Below are positions 39,758 through 47,648 of a stretch of DNA of 64,000 bases, piece after piece. A program made the translations under genes and the position numbers. The stretch covers positions 496,001-560,000 of the forward strand of contig NZ_VDMA02000002.1 in assembly GCF_006334915.2 (NCBI RefSeq), in the 5' to 3' direction. The notes under the pieces were generated by a model. That model was not told the DNA's origin, did not search any database, and saw only the letters and a program-made list of their open reading frames with translations. Each line of letters begins with the position of its first letter. Positions within the stretch are counted from its first letter, which is position 1. This stretch comes from Microbispora catharanthi. GTDB taxonomy: Bacteria; Actinomycetota; Actinomycetes; Streptosporangiales; Streptosporangiaceae.

Positions 39758-40031
39758 GGTGGTCCCGATAGGTCGATGAGGTGAATGGAGGTGCACGGGC
39801 AGGCTATCCAGAGCCACCGACAATTTCGGGGGGGGCATCGTCCGGCGGCCGGAGGGGGCGGCCCCGCGTGCTTTCGTGGGACACGCTCCGTGAACCAGAG
39901 TATGAGCTTCGTCAAACCCGCGCCCGGCATCCGCGCGAAACCCCTGCTCATACAACCGCCGGGGGCGCCGTCCTCTTCCCTCGCGGTTACGGGGACGGCG
40001 GCCGGGGAGTCCAGGGTCCATGATTCTGTCC
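39758..40031. other. Divergent uvrA / MPI-like intergenic region
   Basis: 274 bp between divergent genes, so it holds both promoters. I searched by eye for an actinobacterial SOS box (GAAC-N4-GTTC) and found none. No repeat or hairpin of note. Confidence 0.4.
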
Positions 40032-40847
40032 ATGTCCGTTATCGACGAGATCGAGCGGGAGCTGACCGAGGCGACCGAGCGCCTGCTGGCGACCGCCGCC
40101 CGCCTCACCGACGAGGATCTCCGCGCGCCGTCCCTGCTGCCCGGGTGGACGAGGGGACACGTGCTCGCGCATATCGCCCGCAACGCCGACAGCTACGTCA
40201 ACCTGCTGGCCTGGGCACGCACGGGGGTGCGCACCCCGCAGTACGCGTCGGCGCGGGCCCGCGAGGCCGGCATCGAGGCGGGCGCCGGCCGCCCGGCCGG
40301 TGAACAGCTCGCCGACCTGCGCGACAGCGCGGAGCGGTTCGCCGCGGCGGTCGGGCAGATGCCCGCAGAGGCGTGGACCGCGCCGGTCTCGGGGATGAAC
40401 CCGCCCGACCACCCCGCCTGGTACGTCCCGATCCGCCGGCTCAGGGAGGTCGAGGTGCACCACGCCGACCTCGGGGCAGGCTACGGATGGGCCGACTGGC
40501 CCGAGACGTACGTGAGGCGAGAGCTGTACGACACGATGCTCTGGCTCGGCGACGAGAGCCCGGTGGGCGAGGTCGTCGCCCTCGACCCGGGCACCGGCGA
40601 TGTCCTGAGGACGTGGACCGGCCTCGGCGACGGCCCGGCCGTGGAGGGCACGCCGCGCGAGCTGCTCGCCTGGCTCACGGGCAGGACCGACGGCACGGGC
40701 CTGCGACTCGCTTCACCTCAGGGGCACCTCCAGCAGGCCGGGAGGCCGCCGTCCCCGCCGCCCTGGCCGAAGCCGTCCCCGGCGGGGCTGCCCGCCGAGC
40801 CACCGTCGTCCTGGCCGCCGCCGGGAACCAGAGAGGAACGATCATGA
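40032..40847 (+). CDS. Mycothiol-dependent maleylpyruvate isomerase-like protein (DinB fold)
   Basis: 271 aa. The N-terminal MDMPI_N/DinB-like four-helix domain has [26 protein letters not shown] and [10 protein letters not shown], supplying the His/Glu metal ligands. Family members use mycothiol as cofactor; the founding enzyme isomerises maleylpyruvate in gentisate breakdown, but no gentisate genes are near, so the substrate is open. The chain runs ~30 residues past the usual PPW end with a Pro-rich tail ([15 protein letters not shown]) that stops exactly at the ATGA overlap with the next gene. Start ATG 40032 (second Met) is preferred. Confidence 0.82.
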   Translation: MSVIDEIERELTEATERLLATAARLTDEDLRAPSLLPGWTRGHVLAHIARNADSYVNLLAWARTGVRTPQYASARAREAGIEAGAGRPAGEQLADLRDSAERFAAAVGQMPAEAWTAPVSGMNPPDHPAWYVPIRRLREVEVHHADLGAGYGWADWPETYVRRELYDTMLWLGDESPVGEVVALDPGTGDVLRTWTGLGDGPAVEGTPRELLAWLTGRTDGTGLRLASPQGHLQQAGRPPSPPPWPKPSPAGLPAEPPSSWPPPGTREERS

Positions 40848-41488
40848 CCTATACCGGAAACGTCACCAAGGGCGGACCCGCCGAGGTACGCGAGGTCCCC
40901 GGGCTGACGATCTCGAAGATCGAGGTCGGCGACTTCGGCAACAACGCCTACCTGCTCCGGTGCACGGAGACCGGCGACGGGCTGTTGATCGACGCGGCGG
41001 CCGAGCCCGACCGGCTCCTCGACCTCATCGGCGACATGCCGATCAGCTCGATCGTGACCACCCACCGGCACCGCGACCACTGGGGGGCCCTGAAGGAAGT
41101 CGCCCGCGCCACCGGCGCGCAGACCGTCGCCCACCCCCTCGACGCCCCCGAGCTGCCGGTGAAGATCACCCGGGAGGTCGGGCACGGCGACCGGGTGACG
41201 GTCGGCGTGGTGACGCTGGACGTCATCCACCTGCGCGGCCACACCCCCGGCTCGATCGCGCTGCTCTATCAGGACCGCCACCTGTTCACCGGCGACTCCC
41301 TGTTCCCCGGCGGCGTCGGCAACACCCAGAAGGACCCGGCGCGGTTCGAGCAGCTGTTCACGGACGTGGTGGAACGGATCTTCGATCGTCTTTCCGACGA
41401 GACGTGGGTCTACCCCGGCCACGGCAGGGACACCACGCTCGGCGCCGAGCGGCCGCACCTGCCCGAGTGGAAGGCCCGCGGCTGGTGA
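40844..41488 (+). CDS. Metallo-beta-lactamase-fold hydrolase (glyoxalase II-like)
   Basis: 214 aa. The metal motif is canonical, TTHRHRDHWGAL, followed by His in LRGHTPGSIALL, Asp in LFTGDSLFPGG and His in VYPGHGRDTTLG. Short GloB/YcbL-type proteins of this shape hydrolyse thioesters. Coupled to the mycothiol-isomerase-like gene by an ATGA overlap, so a mycothiol-thioester or -adduct substrate is plausible; that is inference. Ribosome binding site GAGAGGAA lies upstream of ATG 40844. Confidence 0.9.
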   Translation: MTYTGNVTKGGPAEVREVPGLTISKIEVGDFGNNAYLLRCTETGDGLLIDAAAEPDRLLDLIGDMPISSIVTTHRHRDHWGALKEVARATGAQTVAHPLDAPELPVKITREVGHGDRVTVGVVTLDVIHLRGHTPGSIALLYQDRHLFTGDSLFPGGVGNTQKDPARFEQLFTDVVERIFDRLSDETWVYPGHGRDTTLGAERPHLPEWKARGW

Positions 41489-41602
41489 CGTGACACACGC
41501 CAGGACGGCCGGCGTCCCGCAGCGGACGGCCGGCCTCGTCCCGGCGCCTCCGGTCCGATCGAGCCGGGGCCGTGTGATCCGTGCGGCGTGAGCCGAACCA
41601 CC

Positions 41603-41614
41603 CGATCCGGATCG
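41603..41614. promoter_or_regulatory. Palindrome and repeats upstream of the GntP permease
   Basis: CGATCCGGATCG (41603-41614) is a perfect 12-bp palindrome, 91 bp before the permease start. Around it GCGTGAGCCG occurs at 41586-41595 and 41629-41638, and TGATTCGG at 41617-41624 and 41646-41653. A regulator site is possible; none is identified. Confidence 0.4.
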
Positions 41615-41704
41615 CATGATTCGGGGACGCGTGAGCCGGTTCTCGTGATTCGGAGGGCTCCTGTGGGGCAGCGGCTACCGCACGGACCGTCGGAGGAGCC
41701 CCGG

Positions 41705-43111
41705 ATGACCCCCCTCGTGACCCCCCTCGCGAGCACGGCCGCGTGGAGCGGCGACGACACCCGCCTCATCGTGGCCGCCCTGGCCGGCATCGCGGTCATC
41801 GTGCTGCTGATCACGAAGCTGCGGACCCACCCGTTCCTCGCCCTCGCGCTCGGCTCGGGTGTGCTCGGCCTGGTGGCCGGCATGGCCCCCGAGAAGCTGA
41901 TCGACAGCTTCTCCGCCGGACTCGGCTCGACCGTGGCCGGCGTCGGTGTGCTCATCGCCCTCGGGGCCATGCTGGGCAAGCTGCTGGCCGACTCGGGCGG
42001 GGCCGAGGAGATCGTGGACGGCATCCTGCGTCGCAGCGGCGACCGCGCCCTGCCGTGGGCGATGACGCTCATCGCGGTGCTCATCGGACTGCCGATGTTC
42101 TTCGAGATCGGGCTGGTCCTGCTGATTCCCGTCATCCTGCTGGTGGCCCGGCGCAGTGGCCGTCCGCTGCTGCTGATCGCGATCCCCGCTCTGGCGGGCC
42201 TGTCCGTCCTGCACGGCCTGGTGCCCCCGCATCCCGGGCCGCTGGTCGCGATCGACACGCTCAAGGCGGACCTCGGGCTCACGCTCGGGCTGGGCCTGCT
42301 GGTGGCGATCCCGACCGTGGTCGTGTCCGGCCCGCTGTTCGCCAGGTTCGCCGCCCGGTGGGTGCGGCCGGCGCCGCCCGAGCGCCTCGGACGCGAGCAG
42401 ACCCAGGAGTCTGAGAACACGGTGCCGGGGGACGCCGACCGCCCCCGGCCGGGGTTCGGCGTCACGGTGGCCACGATCCTGCTTCCTGTCGTGCTGATGC
42501 TGGGCCGGGCCGTCGCGGAGATCGTCCTGCCGGAGGGCCACGCGGTGCGCACCGTGTTCGAGGTCCTCGGCACTCCCCTGATCGCCCTGCTGATCGGCGT
42601 GATCGTGGCGATGTTCACGCTGGGCCGCGCCGCGGGCTTCGGCCGGGCCCGGATCTCCTCGGCGATCGCCGACTCGCTGCCGCCGATCGCCGGGATCCTG
42701 CTCATCGTGGGCGCGGGCGGGGGATTCAAGCAGACCCTGATCGACTCGGGCGTCGGGAAGGTCATCGGCGAGGCCGCGCAGGGAGCCCACGTGCCCGTGC
42801 TCGTGCTCGGCTGGCTGATCGCCGTCGGGATCCGGCTGGCCACCGGTTCCGCCACGGTCGCCACGATCTCCGCCGCCGGGATCGCCGCGCCGCTGGCGGC
42901 CGGGCTCTCCCCCGCCCACGTCGCCCTGCTCGTGCTCGCCATCGGCGCCGGGTCGCTGTTCTTCTCCCACGTGAACGACGCCGGGTTCTGGCTGGTCAAG
43001 GAGTACCTCGGGATGTCCGTCGGCGAGACGATCAGGAGCTGGTCGGTGATGGAGTCGATCATCTCGGTGGTGTCGTTCTGCTGCGTGCTCCTGCTCGGGC
43101 TGGTGGTCTGA
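41705..43111 (+). CDS. GntP-family gluconate/organic acid permease
   Basis: 468 aa polytopic membrane transporter with about 12 hydrophobic helices. The GntP family signature is clear in GLVPPHPGPLVAIDTLKADL, in LPMFFEIGLVLLIPVI and in RLATGSATVATISAAGI. Members import gluconate or related sugar acids with protons. The start ATG 41705 has GGAGGAG 6 nt upstream; the preceding open frame to 41588 has no support. The following gene is a mandelate-racemase-like enolase 67 bp downstream, so both may act on one compound. Confidence 0.92.
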   Translation: MTPLVTPLASTAAWSGDDTRLIVAALAGIAVIVLLITKLRTHPFLALALGSGVLGLVAGMAPEKLIDSFSAGLGSTVAGVGVLIALGAMLGKLLADSGGAEEIVDGILRRSGDRALPWAMTLIAVLIGLPMFFEIGLVLLIPVILLVARRSGRPLLLIAIPALAGLSVLHGLVPPHPGPLVAIDTLKADLGLTLGLGLLVAIPTVVVSGPLFARFAARWVRPAPPERLGREQTQESENTVPGDADRPRPGFGVTVATILLPVVLMLGRAVAEIVLPEGHAVRTVFEVLGTPLIALLIGVIVAMFTLGRAAGFGRARISSAIADSLPPIAGILLIVGAGGGFKQTLIDSGVGKVIGEAAQGAHVPVLVLGWLIAVGIRLATGSATVATISAAGIAAPLAAGLSPAHVALLVLAIGAGSLFFSHVNDAGFWLVKEYLGMSVGETIRSWSVMESIISVVSFCCVLLLGLVV

Positions 43112-43178
43112 GGACCGCGGAACGGCGTCCGTATAGTGGTCGGCGCACACCGTCCTTCCCCTGGAGCCCGGGCACCTC

Positions 43179-44279
43179 ATGGAGATCACTGGAATCGAAC
43201 TGCGCCGGATCGCGATGCCGCTCGTCGCGCCGTTCCGGACGTCGTTCGGCACCGAAACCAGCCGCGACGTCCTGCTGGTGCGGGTGGTGACGCCGCGGGC
43301 CGAGGGCTGGGGCGAGTGCGTGGCGATGTCCGAGCCGCTGTACTCCTCCGAGTACGTGGACGCGGCGGCCGACGTGCTGCGGCGCTTCCTGATCCCCGCG
43401 CTGCCCCGCGAGCTGGACCCCCAGGCCGTCGGTCCCGCCCTCGCGCCGTTCAAGGGCCACAGGATGGCCAAGGCGGCGCTGGAGGCCGCGGCGCTCGACG
43501 CGTCGCTCCGGATCACCGGCGAGTCCTTCGCCCGCTACCTCGGCGCCACCCGCGACCGCGTCCCCTGCGGCGTCTCGGTCGGGATCATGGGCTCGGTGGC
43601 CGAACTGCTCGACATGGTCGGGGCGTACGTCGAGGAGGGGTACGTACGGGTCAAGCTGAAGATCGGGCCGGGGTGGGACGTGACGCCGGTCCGCGCGGTC
43701 CGCGAGCGCTTCGGGGAGGACCTGCTGCTCCAGGTGGACGCCAACGCGGCCTACACCCTCGCGGACGCCCGTCACCTGTCCCGGCTGGACGACTTCGATC
43801 TCCTACTGATCGAGCAGCCGCTGGCCGACGACGACCTCGTGCAGCACGCCCGGCTCGCCCGGTCGATCCGCACGCCGATCTGCCTGGACGAGTCGATCGA
43901 GTCGGCCGCCCACGCGGCGGCGGCCATCAGCCTCGGCGCGTGCTCGGTGATCAACATCAAGCCGGGGCGGGTGGGCGGATACCTGGAGGCCCGGCGCATC
44001 CACGACCTGTGCCGCGCCCACGGCGTCGCGGTGTGGTGCGGCGGCATGCTGGAGACCGGGATCGGGCGGGCGGCCAACGTCGCGTTGGCCGCGCTGCCCG
44101 GCTTCACGCTCCCGGGCGACACCTCCGCCTCCCGGCGCTACTTCCACACCGACGTGACCCCGCCGTTCGAGCTGGACGGCGGGCACCTCGACGTGCCGGA
44201 CGGCCCGGGGCTGGGCGTGACCCCCGTCCCGGACGTCCTGGACGAGGTCACCACGGCGACGGAGTGGATCCGGCTGTGA
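43179..44279 (+). CDS. menC: Enolase-superfamily enzyme (o-succinylbenzoate synthase / N-acylamino acid racemase type)
   Basis: 366 aa, muconate-lactonising subgroup. Catalytic Lys of the KxK motif is in VRVKLKIGPGWD (~159); the metal ligands are Asp in LLQVDANAAYT, Glu in LLIEQPLADDD and Asp in CLDESIES; the second base Lys is in VINIKPGRVGG. This arrangement is typical of MenC2-type OSBS and N-acylamino acid racemases, which are hard to separate by sequence. Menaquinone genes are absent nearby and the neighbour is a sugar-acid/organic-acid permease, so racemase activity is just as likely. Start ATG 43179. Confidence 0.85.
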   Translation: MEITGIELRRIAMPLVAPFRTSFGTETSRDVLLVRVVTPRAEGWGECVAMSEPLYSSEYVDAAADVLRRFLIPALPRELDPQAVGPALAPFKGHRMAKAALEAAALDASLRITGESFARYLGATRDRVPCGVSVGIMGSVAELLDMVGAYVEEGYVRVKLKIGPGWDVTPVRAVRERFGEDLLLQVDANAAYTLADARHLSRLDDFDLLLIEQPLADDDLVQHARLARSIRTPICLDESIESAAHAAAAISLGACSVINIKPGRVGGYLEARRIHDLCRAHGVAVWCGGMLETGIGRAANVALAALPGFTLPGDTSASRRYFHTDVTPPFELDGGHLDVPDGPGLGVTPVPDVLDEVTTATEWIRL

Positions 44280-44297
44280 CGCGATCCGGCTGTGACG
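44267..44297. repeat. 16-bp tandem duplication across the menC stop codon
   Basis: GATCCGGCTGTGACG lies at 44267-44281 and again at 44283-44297 (16-bp period). The first copy carries the final codons and TGA of the enolase gene; the second is just downstream and repeats the stop. A recent slippage duplication is the simplest explanation. Confidence 0.85.
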
Positions 44298-44332
44298 GGC
44301 CCGAACCGGTCAGACGTCGCCGAGAGCCCAGG

Positions 44333-44629
44333 TCAGGCGTCGCCGAGGGCAGGGTGCGGCCGGGGCTCGCCGGTGGTGAAGACCTTCACGATGCGGTCGG
44401 CCGCGAGAGCGGGCTCCTCCGCGCTCTCGACCACGTCGCCCCAGGACCAGCGGTAGAACCAGCCATCCGACATCGCGACGCAGTCCACGGTCTCGGTGAA
44501 CAGCGCCGCGTCCGGGTCGCGGACCTTCAGCGACGGCGGGTCGGGGCGCAGGGACGCCTCCAGCCCTCGCAGCTCAAGCTCCCGGGCCAGTTTGCCGAGG
44601 AAGTACGTCCGGGTGTGCTCACGAGGCAT
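44333..44629 (-). CDS. Small conserved hypothetical protein
   Basis: 98 aa soluble protein, no signal or membrane segment. It has an N-terminal helix (TRTYFLGKLARELELRGLEA) and a middle strand region ending DGWFYRWSWGDVVES, with a Trp-rich patch. No family recognised; codon use is like the neighbours and the length of the open frame supports a real gene. Convergent with the enolase gene. ATG 44629, with a weak GGAG upstream. Confidence 0.55.
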   Translation of the reverse strand: MPREHTRTYFLGKLARELELRGLEASLRPDPPSLKVRDPDAALFTETVDCVAMSDGWFYRWSWGDVVESAEEPALAADRIVKVFTTGEPRPHPALGDA

Positions 44630-44692
44630 GGCGACCAGGGCTCCATTGGACTAGGCGTTTTCTCCACGTGATTGGCCCGGGCCCAAGGTGGC

Positions 44693-44714
44693 GGGCCCCA
44701 GCCGACCGGGGCCC
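44693..44714 (-). terminator. Terminator after pssA
   Basis: GGGCCCC (44693-44699) and GGGGCCC (44708-44714) form a perfect 7-bp stem with an 8-nt loop, 17 bp beyond the pssA stop. Confidence 0.65.
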
Positions 44715-44730
44715 TGTTCGTGCGACGACG

Positions 44731-45570
44731 TCAGCCCGCGTTCTCCGAGCGTCGTTCCCTGCGCTGCTGCTGTTTGAACATGAGAACGCGAAGCGGAATC
44801 GCGGACACGATCGCGATCTGCATGGTGGCGCCCACCTTGATCAGCTGGTCGCCGCCCGTGAGACCGGCCGCCCAGATCGTCAGGCAGGCCACGTTGATCA
44901 GCATCCAGGCCAGCACGACGGCGGCCAGGTTGCCCTTCGGCTTGGGGTATTCGATCCGGCTGACCATGAGCCAGGCCACGGCGAAGATGGCGGCGAGCGT
45001 GACGTAGTTCGGCTGGAAGAGCAGCACGATCGACACCACGGTCATCGCGCCCATCGGGATCGGCAGCCCCATGAAGTCGCCGCTCTTGGTCTTCACGCAG
45101 GCGAAGCGGGCCAGCCGTACGACGCCGGCGAGCAGGACGGACCCGGCCGCGCACAGCACCAGCCACAGCGGGAGCTTGCCGGAGAAGCCGGCCCAGATCA
45201 TCACCATGAAGGCGGGAGCGAAGCCGAAGCTGATCACGTCGGCGAGGTTGTCCAGCTCGGCGCCCATCGCGGACGCGCGGAACTTCCTGGCCACCAGGCC
45301 GTCGAACAGGTCGCAGGTCGCGCCGATGAGCAGCAGCACCACGGCCGTGCCGAAGAAGCGCGGGTCGGGGACGAACTTGACGCCGGCCTGCAGGTTGCTG
45401 ATCGCCGACCAGGCGAGCACGCAGACGGCGAGGAAGCCGCTGAGGGCGTTGCCGAGCGAAAGGGAGTCGGCGGCAGACAGGCGGAAGGCCTTGCCGACGG
45501 GCCCGCGCGGCTCCTCATCCACCTCCTCCACCGGCCAGGCGGCTTCGGCCCCGAGGTCAGATGTGGTCAA
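44731..45570 (-). CDS. pssA: CDP-diacylglycerol--serine O-phosphatidyltransferase
   Basis: 279 aa membrane enzyme making phosphatidylserine. The CDP-alcohol phosphotransferase motif is visible in CDLFDGLVARKFRASAMGAELDNLAD, which I give here only as key residues: D and DG, AR, G, then two Asp. About seven hydrophobic helices. The TTG start at 45570 has GGGGGTGA 6 nt upstream and overlaps psd by 14 bp, so psd-pssA form a coupled two-gene pathway to phosphatidylethanolamine. Confidence 0.94.
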   Translation of the reverse strand: MTTSDLGAEAAWPVEEVDEEPRGPVGKAFRLSAADSLSLGNALSGFLAVCVLAWSAISNLQAGVKFVPDPRFFGTAVVLLLIGATCDLFDGLVARKFRASAMGAELDNLADVISFGFAPAFMVMIWAGFSGKLPLWLVLCAAGSVLLAGVVRLARFACVKTKSGDFMGLPIPMGAMTVVSIVLLFQPNYVTLAAIFAVAWLMVSRIEYPKPKGNLAAVVLAWMLINVACLTIWAAGLTGGDQLIKVGATMQIAIVSAIPLRVLMFKQQQRRERRSENAG

Positions 45571-46231
45571 GGCGTGTCACCCCCGCGACAGTCCGGGTGC
45601 CGACGGTGACCGCCGGCTTGATGCCCTCGGGCAGGTAGACGTCCACCCGGGAGCCGAAACGGATCAGTCCGACCCGCTCGCCCTGGGCGACCTTCGCGCC
45701 CGCGAACAGGTAGGGCACGATGCGGCGCGCGACGGCGCCGGCGATCTGCACCATCTCGATGTCCCCGAGCGCGGTGTCGAAATGCCACACGACACGCTCG
45801 TTCTTGTCGCTGTCCTTGTTGAACGCGGGCACGAAGCCGCCGGGCACGTGCTCGACCGCGGTCACCGTGCCGGCCGCGGGCGCCCGGTTGACGTGCACGT
45901 TCAGCGGGCTCATGAAGATCGCGACCCTGGTGCGGCCGTCCGGCCACGGGTCGATGCTCTGCACGACGCCGTCGGCGGGCGAGATGAGCCTGCCCTCGCC
46001 GGGCGCCCGCTCGGGGTCGCGGAAGAACCACAGCATCCCGCCGGTGAGGGCGGCGAGCGGCGCCGCGGCCAGCGCCCAACGGGGCGACCTGCGGGTGAGA
46101 ACGGCGGTGACGGCCGCCGCCGCGGCGGTCGGAGCCAGCCACGGGGAGACCCCGCGTGCGAGCCTGACTCGGCCCCGGGCACTTCCCGCGAGCCCGGATT
46201 CAGGGCCGCGGGGCAACGATTCGTTGGACAC
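45557..46231 (-). CDS. psd: Phosphatidylserine decarboxylase proenzyme
   Basis: 224 aa short (type II) form. Decarboxylates phosphatidylserine to phosphatidylethanolamine after self-cleavage that makes the pyruvoyl group. The cleavage motif is GSR within LIRFGSRVDVYLPEG (Gly-Ser bond), and the membrane anchor is the N-terminal hydrophobic stretch at ~30-70. Other family features: LISPADGVVQSID, FMSPLNVHVNRAP. Start ATG 46231. Overlaps pssA, completing the pathway. Confidence 0.93.
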   Translation of the reverse strand: MSNESLPRGPESGLAGSARGRVRLARGVSPWLAPTAAAAAVTAVLTRRSPRWALAAAPLAALTGGMLWFFRDPERAPGEGRLISPADGVVQSIDPWPDGRTRVAIFMSPLNVHVNRAPAAGTVTAVEHVPGGFVPAFNKDSDKNERVVWHFDTALGDIEMVQIAGAVARRIVPYLFAGAKVAQGERVGLIRFGSRVDVYLPEGIKPAVTVGTRTVAGVTRLDHI

Positions 46232-46354
46232 AGATGACCTTTGTACTCTTCTGGCGACTATGGAGCGGCATGCGAGCTAACGATCGATATTACCGATCCG
46301 GCAGTCAATGCGTGGCACAACGAGAACAAGCAAACAGGGTGAGTGCCCGTTTCG

Positions 46355-47368
46355 CTAGCCCTGCGGGGCTTCCGCCTGAGACGCCTCCGTCTGGGAGGCT
46401 TCCGCCGGAGTAATGGTCCTGTCGTCGCGACGAGCCTTGATGAGACTGGCGACGGTGGTCACGGCCATGGTCGCGCCGATGACCGCCAGCGACACCCAGA
46501 TGGGGATCTGAGGGGCCCAGGGGACCTCGTTCTCGTGAAGTGCTTCGAGAATCAGCTTAACCCCGATGAAACCGAGGATGAACGCCAATCCGTAGCTGAT
46601 GTAGACCAGCCGCTGCAGCAGTCCGCCGAGCAGGAAGTAGAGCTGACGCAGCCCCATCAGGGCGAACGCGTTCGCGGAGAACACGATGAAGGCCGCCTTC
46701 GTGAGGCCGAAGATGGCCGGGATCGAGTCGAGGGCGAACAGCAGATCCGTGGTGCCGATGGCGATCATCACGATCAGCATGGGCGTCACCATGCGCCTGC
46801 CGTCCACCCGCACGGTCACCCGGGAGCCGACGTAGTCGGGGGTGGTCGGGAAGACCCGCCGGGCCCAGCGCAGGAGGATGTTCTCGTTGAACTCCTCGTC
46901 CTCCTTGTTGTGGTCCCGGACCAGCGTGTACGCCGTGTAGATGAGGAAGGCCCCGAACGCGTACAGCAGCCAGCCGAAGCGGCTCAGCGCGGCGGCCCCG
47001 ATGGCGATGAAGATCCCGCGCATGACGAGCGCGAGGACGATGCCGACCAGCAGGACCTTGTGCTGGTAGATCCGGGGCACCCCGAAGCGGGTCATGATGA
47101 TGTAGAAGATGAACAGGTTGTCGACGCTGAGGCTGTATTCCGTCAGATAGCCCGCGAAGAACTCGCCACCTGTCCCGGCACCGGCCCAGACCGTTAACCC
47201 GATGCCGAACAACACGGCCAGGCAGACGTAGAAACCCACCCAGATGCCGGCCTGCCGCATGGAGAACTCGCGTGGTTCACCACGATCGACGATCCACAGG
47301 TCGACGGCGACCACGACGACGAGACCCACGATGACCAGGGCCCACAACCACAGGGGCGCATGTACCAC
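46355..47368 (-). CDS. TerC-family integral membrane protein
   Basis: 337 aa with about nine transmembrane helices. TerC/Alx proteins are linked to manganese export or metallation of exported proteins. Conserved acidic residues of the family are present: TEYSLSVDNLFIFYIIM and IGTTDLLFALDSIPAIFG. The C terminus ends with a short repetitive EASQ/EAPQ tail. GTG 47368 is the start, with GGAGGT at 47374-47379. A yybP-ykoY manganese riboswitch occupies the 5' leader, fitting manganese-dependent control of this gene. Confidence 0.93.
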   Translation of the reverse strand: MVHAPLWLWALVIVGLVVVVAVDLWIVDRGEPREFSMRQAGIWVGFYVCLAVLFGIGLTVWAGAGTGGEFFAGYLTEYSLSVDNLFIFYIIMTRFGVPRIYQHKVLLVGIVLALVMRGIFIAIGAAALSRFGWLLYAFGAFLIYTAYTLVRDHNKEDEEFNENILLRWARRVFPTTPDYVGSRVTVRVDGRRMVTPMLIVMIAIGTTDLLFALDSIPAIFGLTKAAFIVFSANAFALMGLRQLYFLLGGLLQRLVYISYGLAFILGFIGVKLILEALHENEVPWAPQIPIWVSLAVIGATMAVTTVASLIKARRDDRTITPAEASQTEASQAEAPQG

Positions 47369-47372
47369 GATT

Positions 47373-47406
47373 ACCTCCGGCGCGCGCTGAACACACTGCC
47401 GGAGGT
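47373..47406 (-). promoter_or_regulatory. SD-sequestering hairpin of the terC leader
   Basis: On the mRNA strand, ACCTCCGGC (from 47406 to 47398) pairs perfectly over 9 bp with GCCGGAGGT (47381 to 47373), which contains the terC ribosome binding site; the loop is 16 nt. The same ACCTCC is part of the 3' end of the riboswitch aptamer, so the two pairings would exclude each other. Confidence 0.75.
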
Positions 47407-47500
47407 CTCTCCCGCCCGTACGCGCACGGCGGACCGACGGCCCCGGGTGCTGACACCGTGATGACGGAACCGCCGCGAAGGGATACTCCCCCCCAACCCG
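47396..47500 (-). ncRNA. yybP-ykoY manganese riboswitch aptamer upstream of terC
   Basis: The leader RNA read on the minus strand has the two conserved loops of this class: GGGGAGTA (L1 side, near 47495) and GAGACC (L3 side, near 47410), plus the linking CGTCATCACGG near 47460. The order and spacing match the Rfam yybP-ykoY family, known to bind Mn2+ and to sit before alx/terC and mntP genes. Limits are approximate. I infer translational control through the hairpin at 47373-47406. Confidence 0.8.
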
Positions 47501-47503
47501 TCC

Positions 47504-47509
47504 AGTATA
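47504..47509 (-). promoter_or_regulatory. -10 element of the terC transcript
   Basis: TATACT on the minus strand (47509 to 47504) is a good vegetative -10 hexamer; the start of transcription would fall near 47497, right at the beginning of the riboswitch. The -35 is weak (TAGGTG 17 nt upstream). Confidence 0.6.
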
Positions 47510-47648
47510 TGGATCAGACTTAGCGTCACCTAATCCTTGCCGGAACGTCGTCGTTCGTCGGAGAAAACAGGCGACGGCTCACCAGGCCGACGGTCTTGCG
47601 TCACCGGCGCGAGAGGGTGGTCGCACCCTCCCGCCACCCCGGTCGCCA

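Noticed and set aside
39758..40031. SOS/LexA box before uvrA
   Set aside because: No GAAC-N4-GTTC pattern was found in the leader.
39758..40183. uvrA could start ~140 codons upstream
   Set aside because: The canonical start [13 protein letters not shown] follows GTG 39757; the extension is not UvrA-like and lies in the divergent promoter region.
40032..40847. Frameshift in the MPI-like gene
   Set aside because: The frame holds the family residues through the PPW end and stops at a proper ATGA overlap; an unusual tail is simpler than a frameshift.
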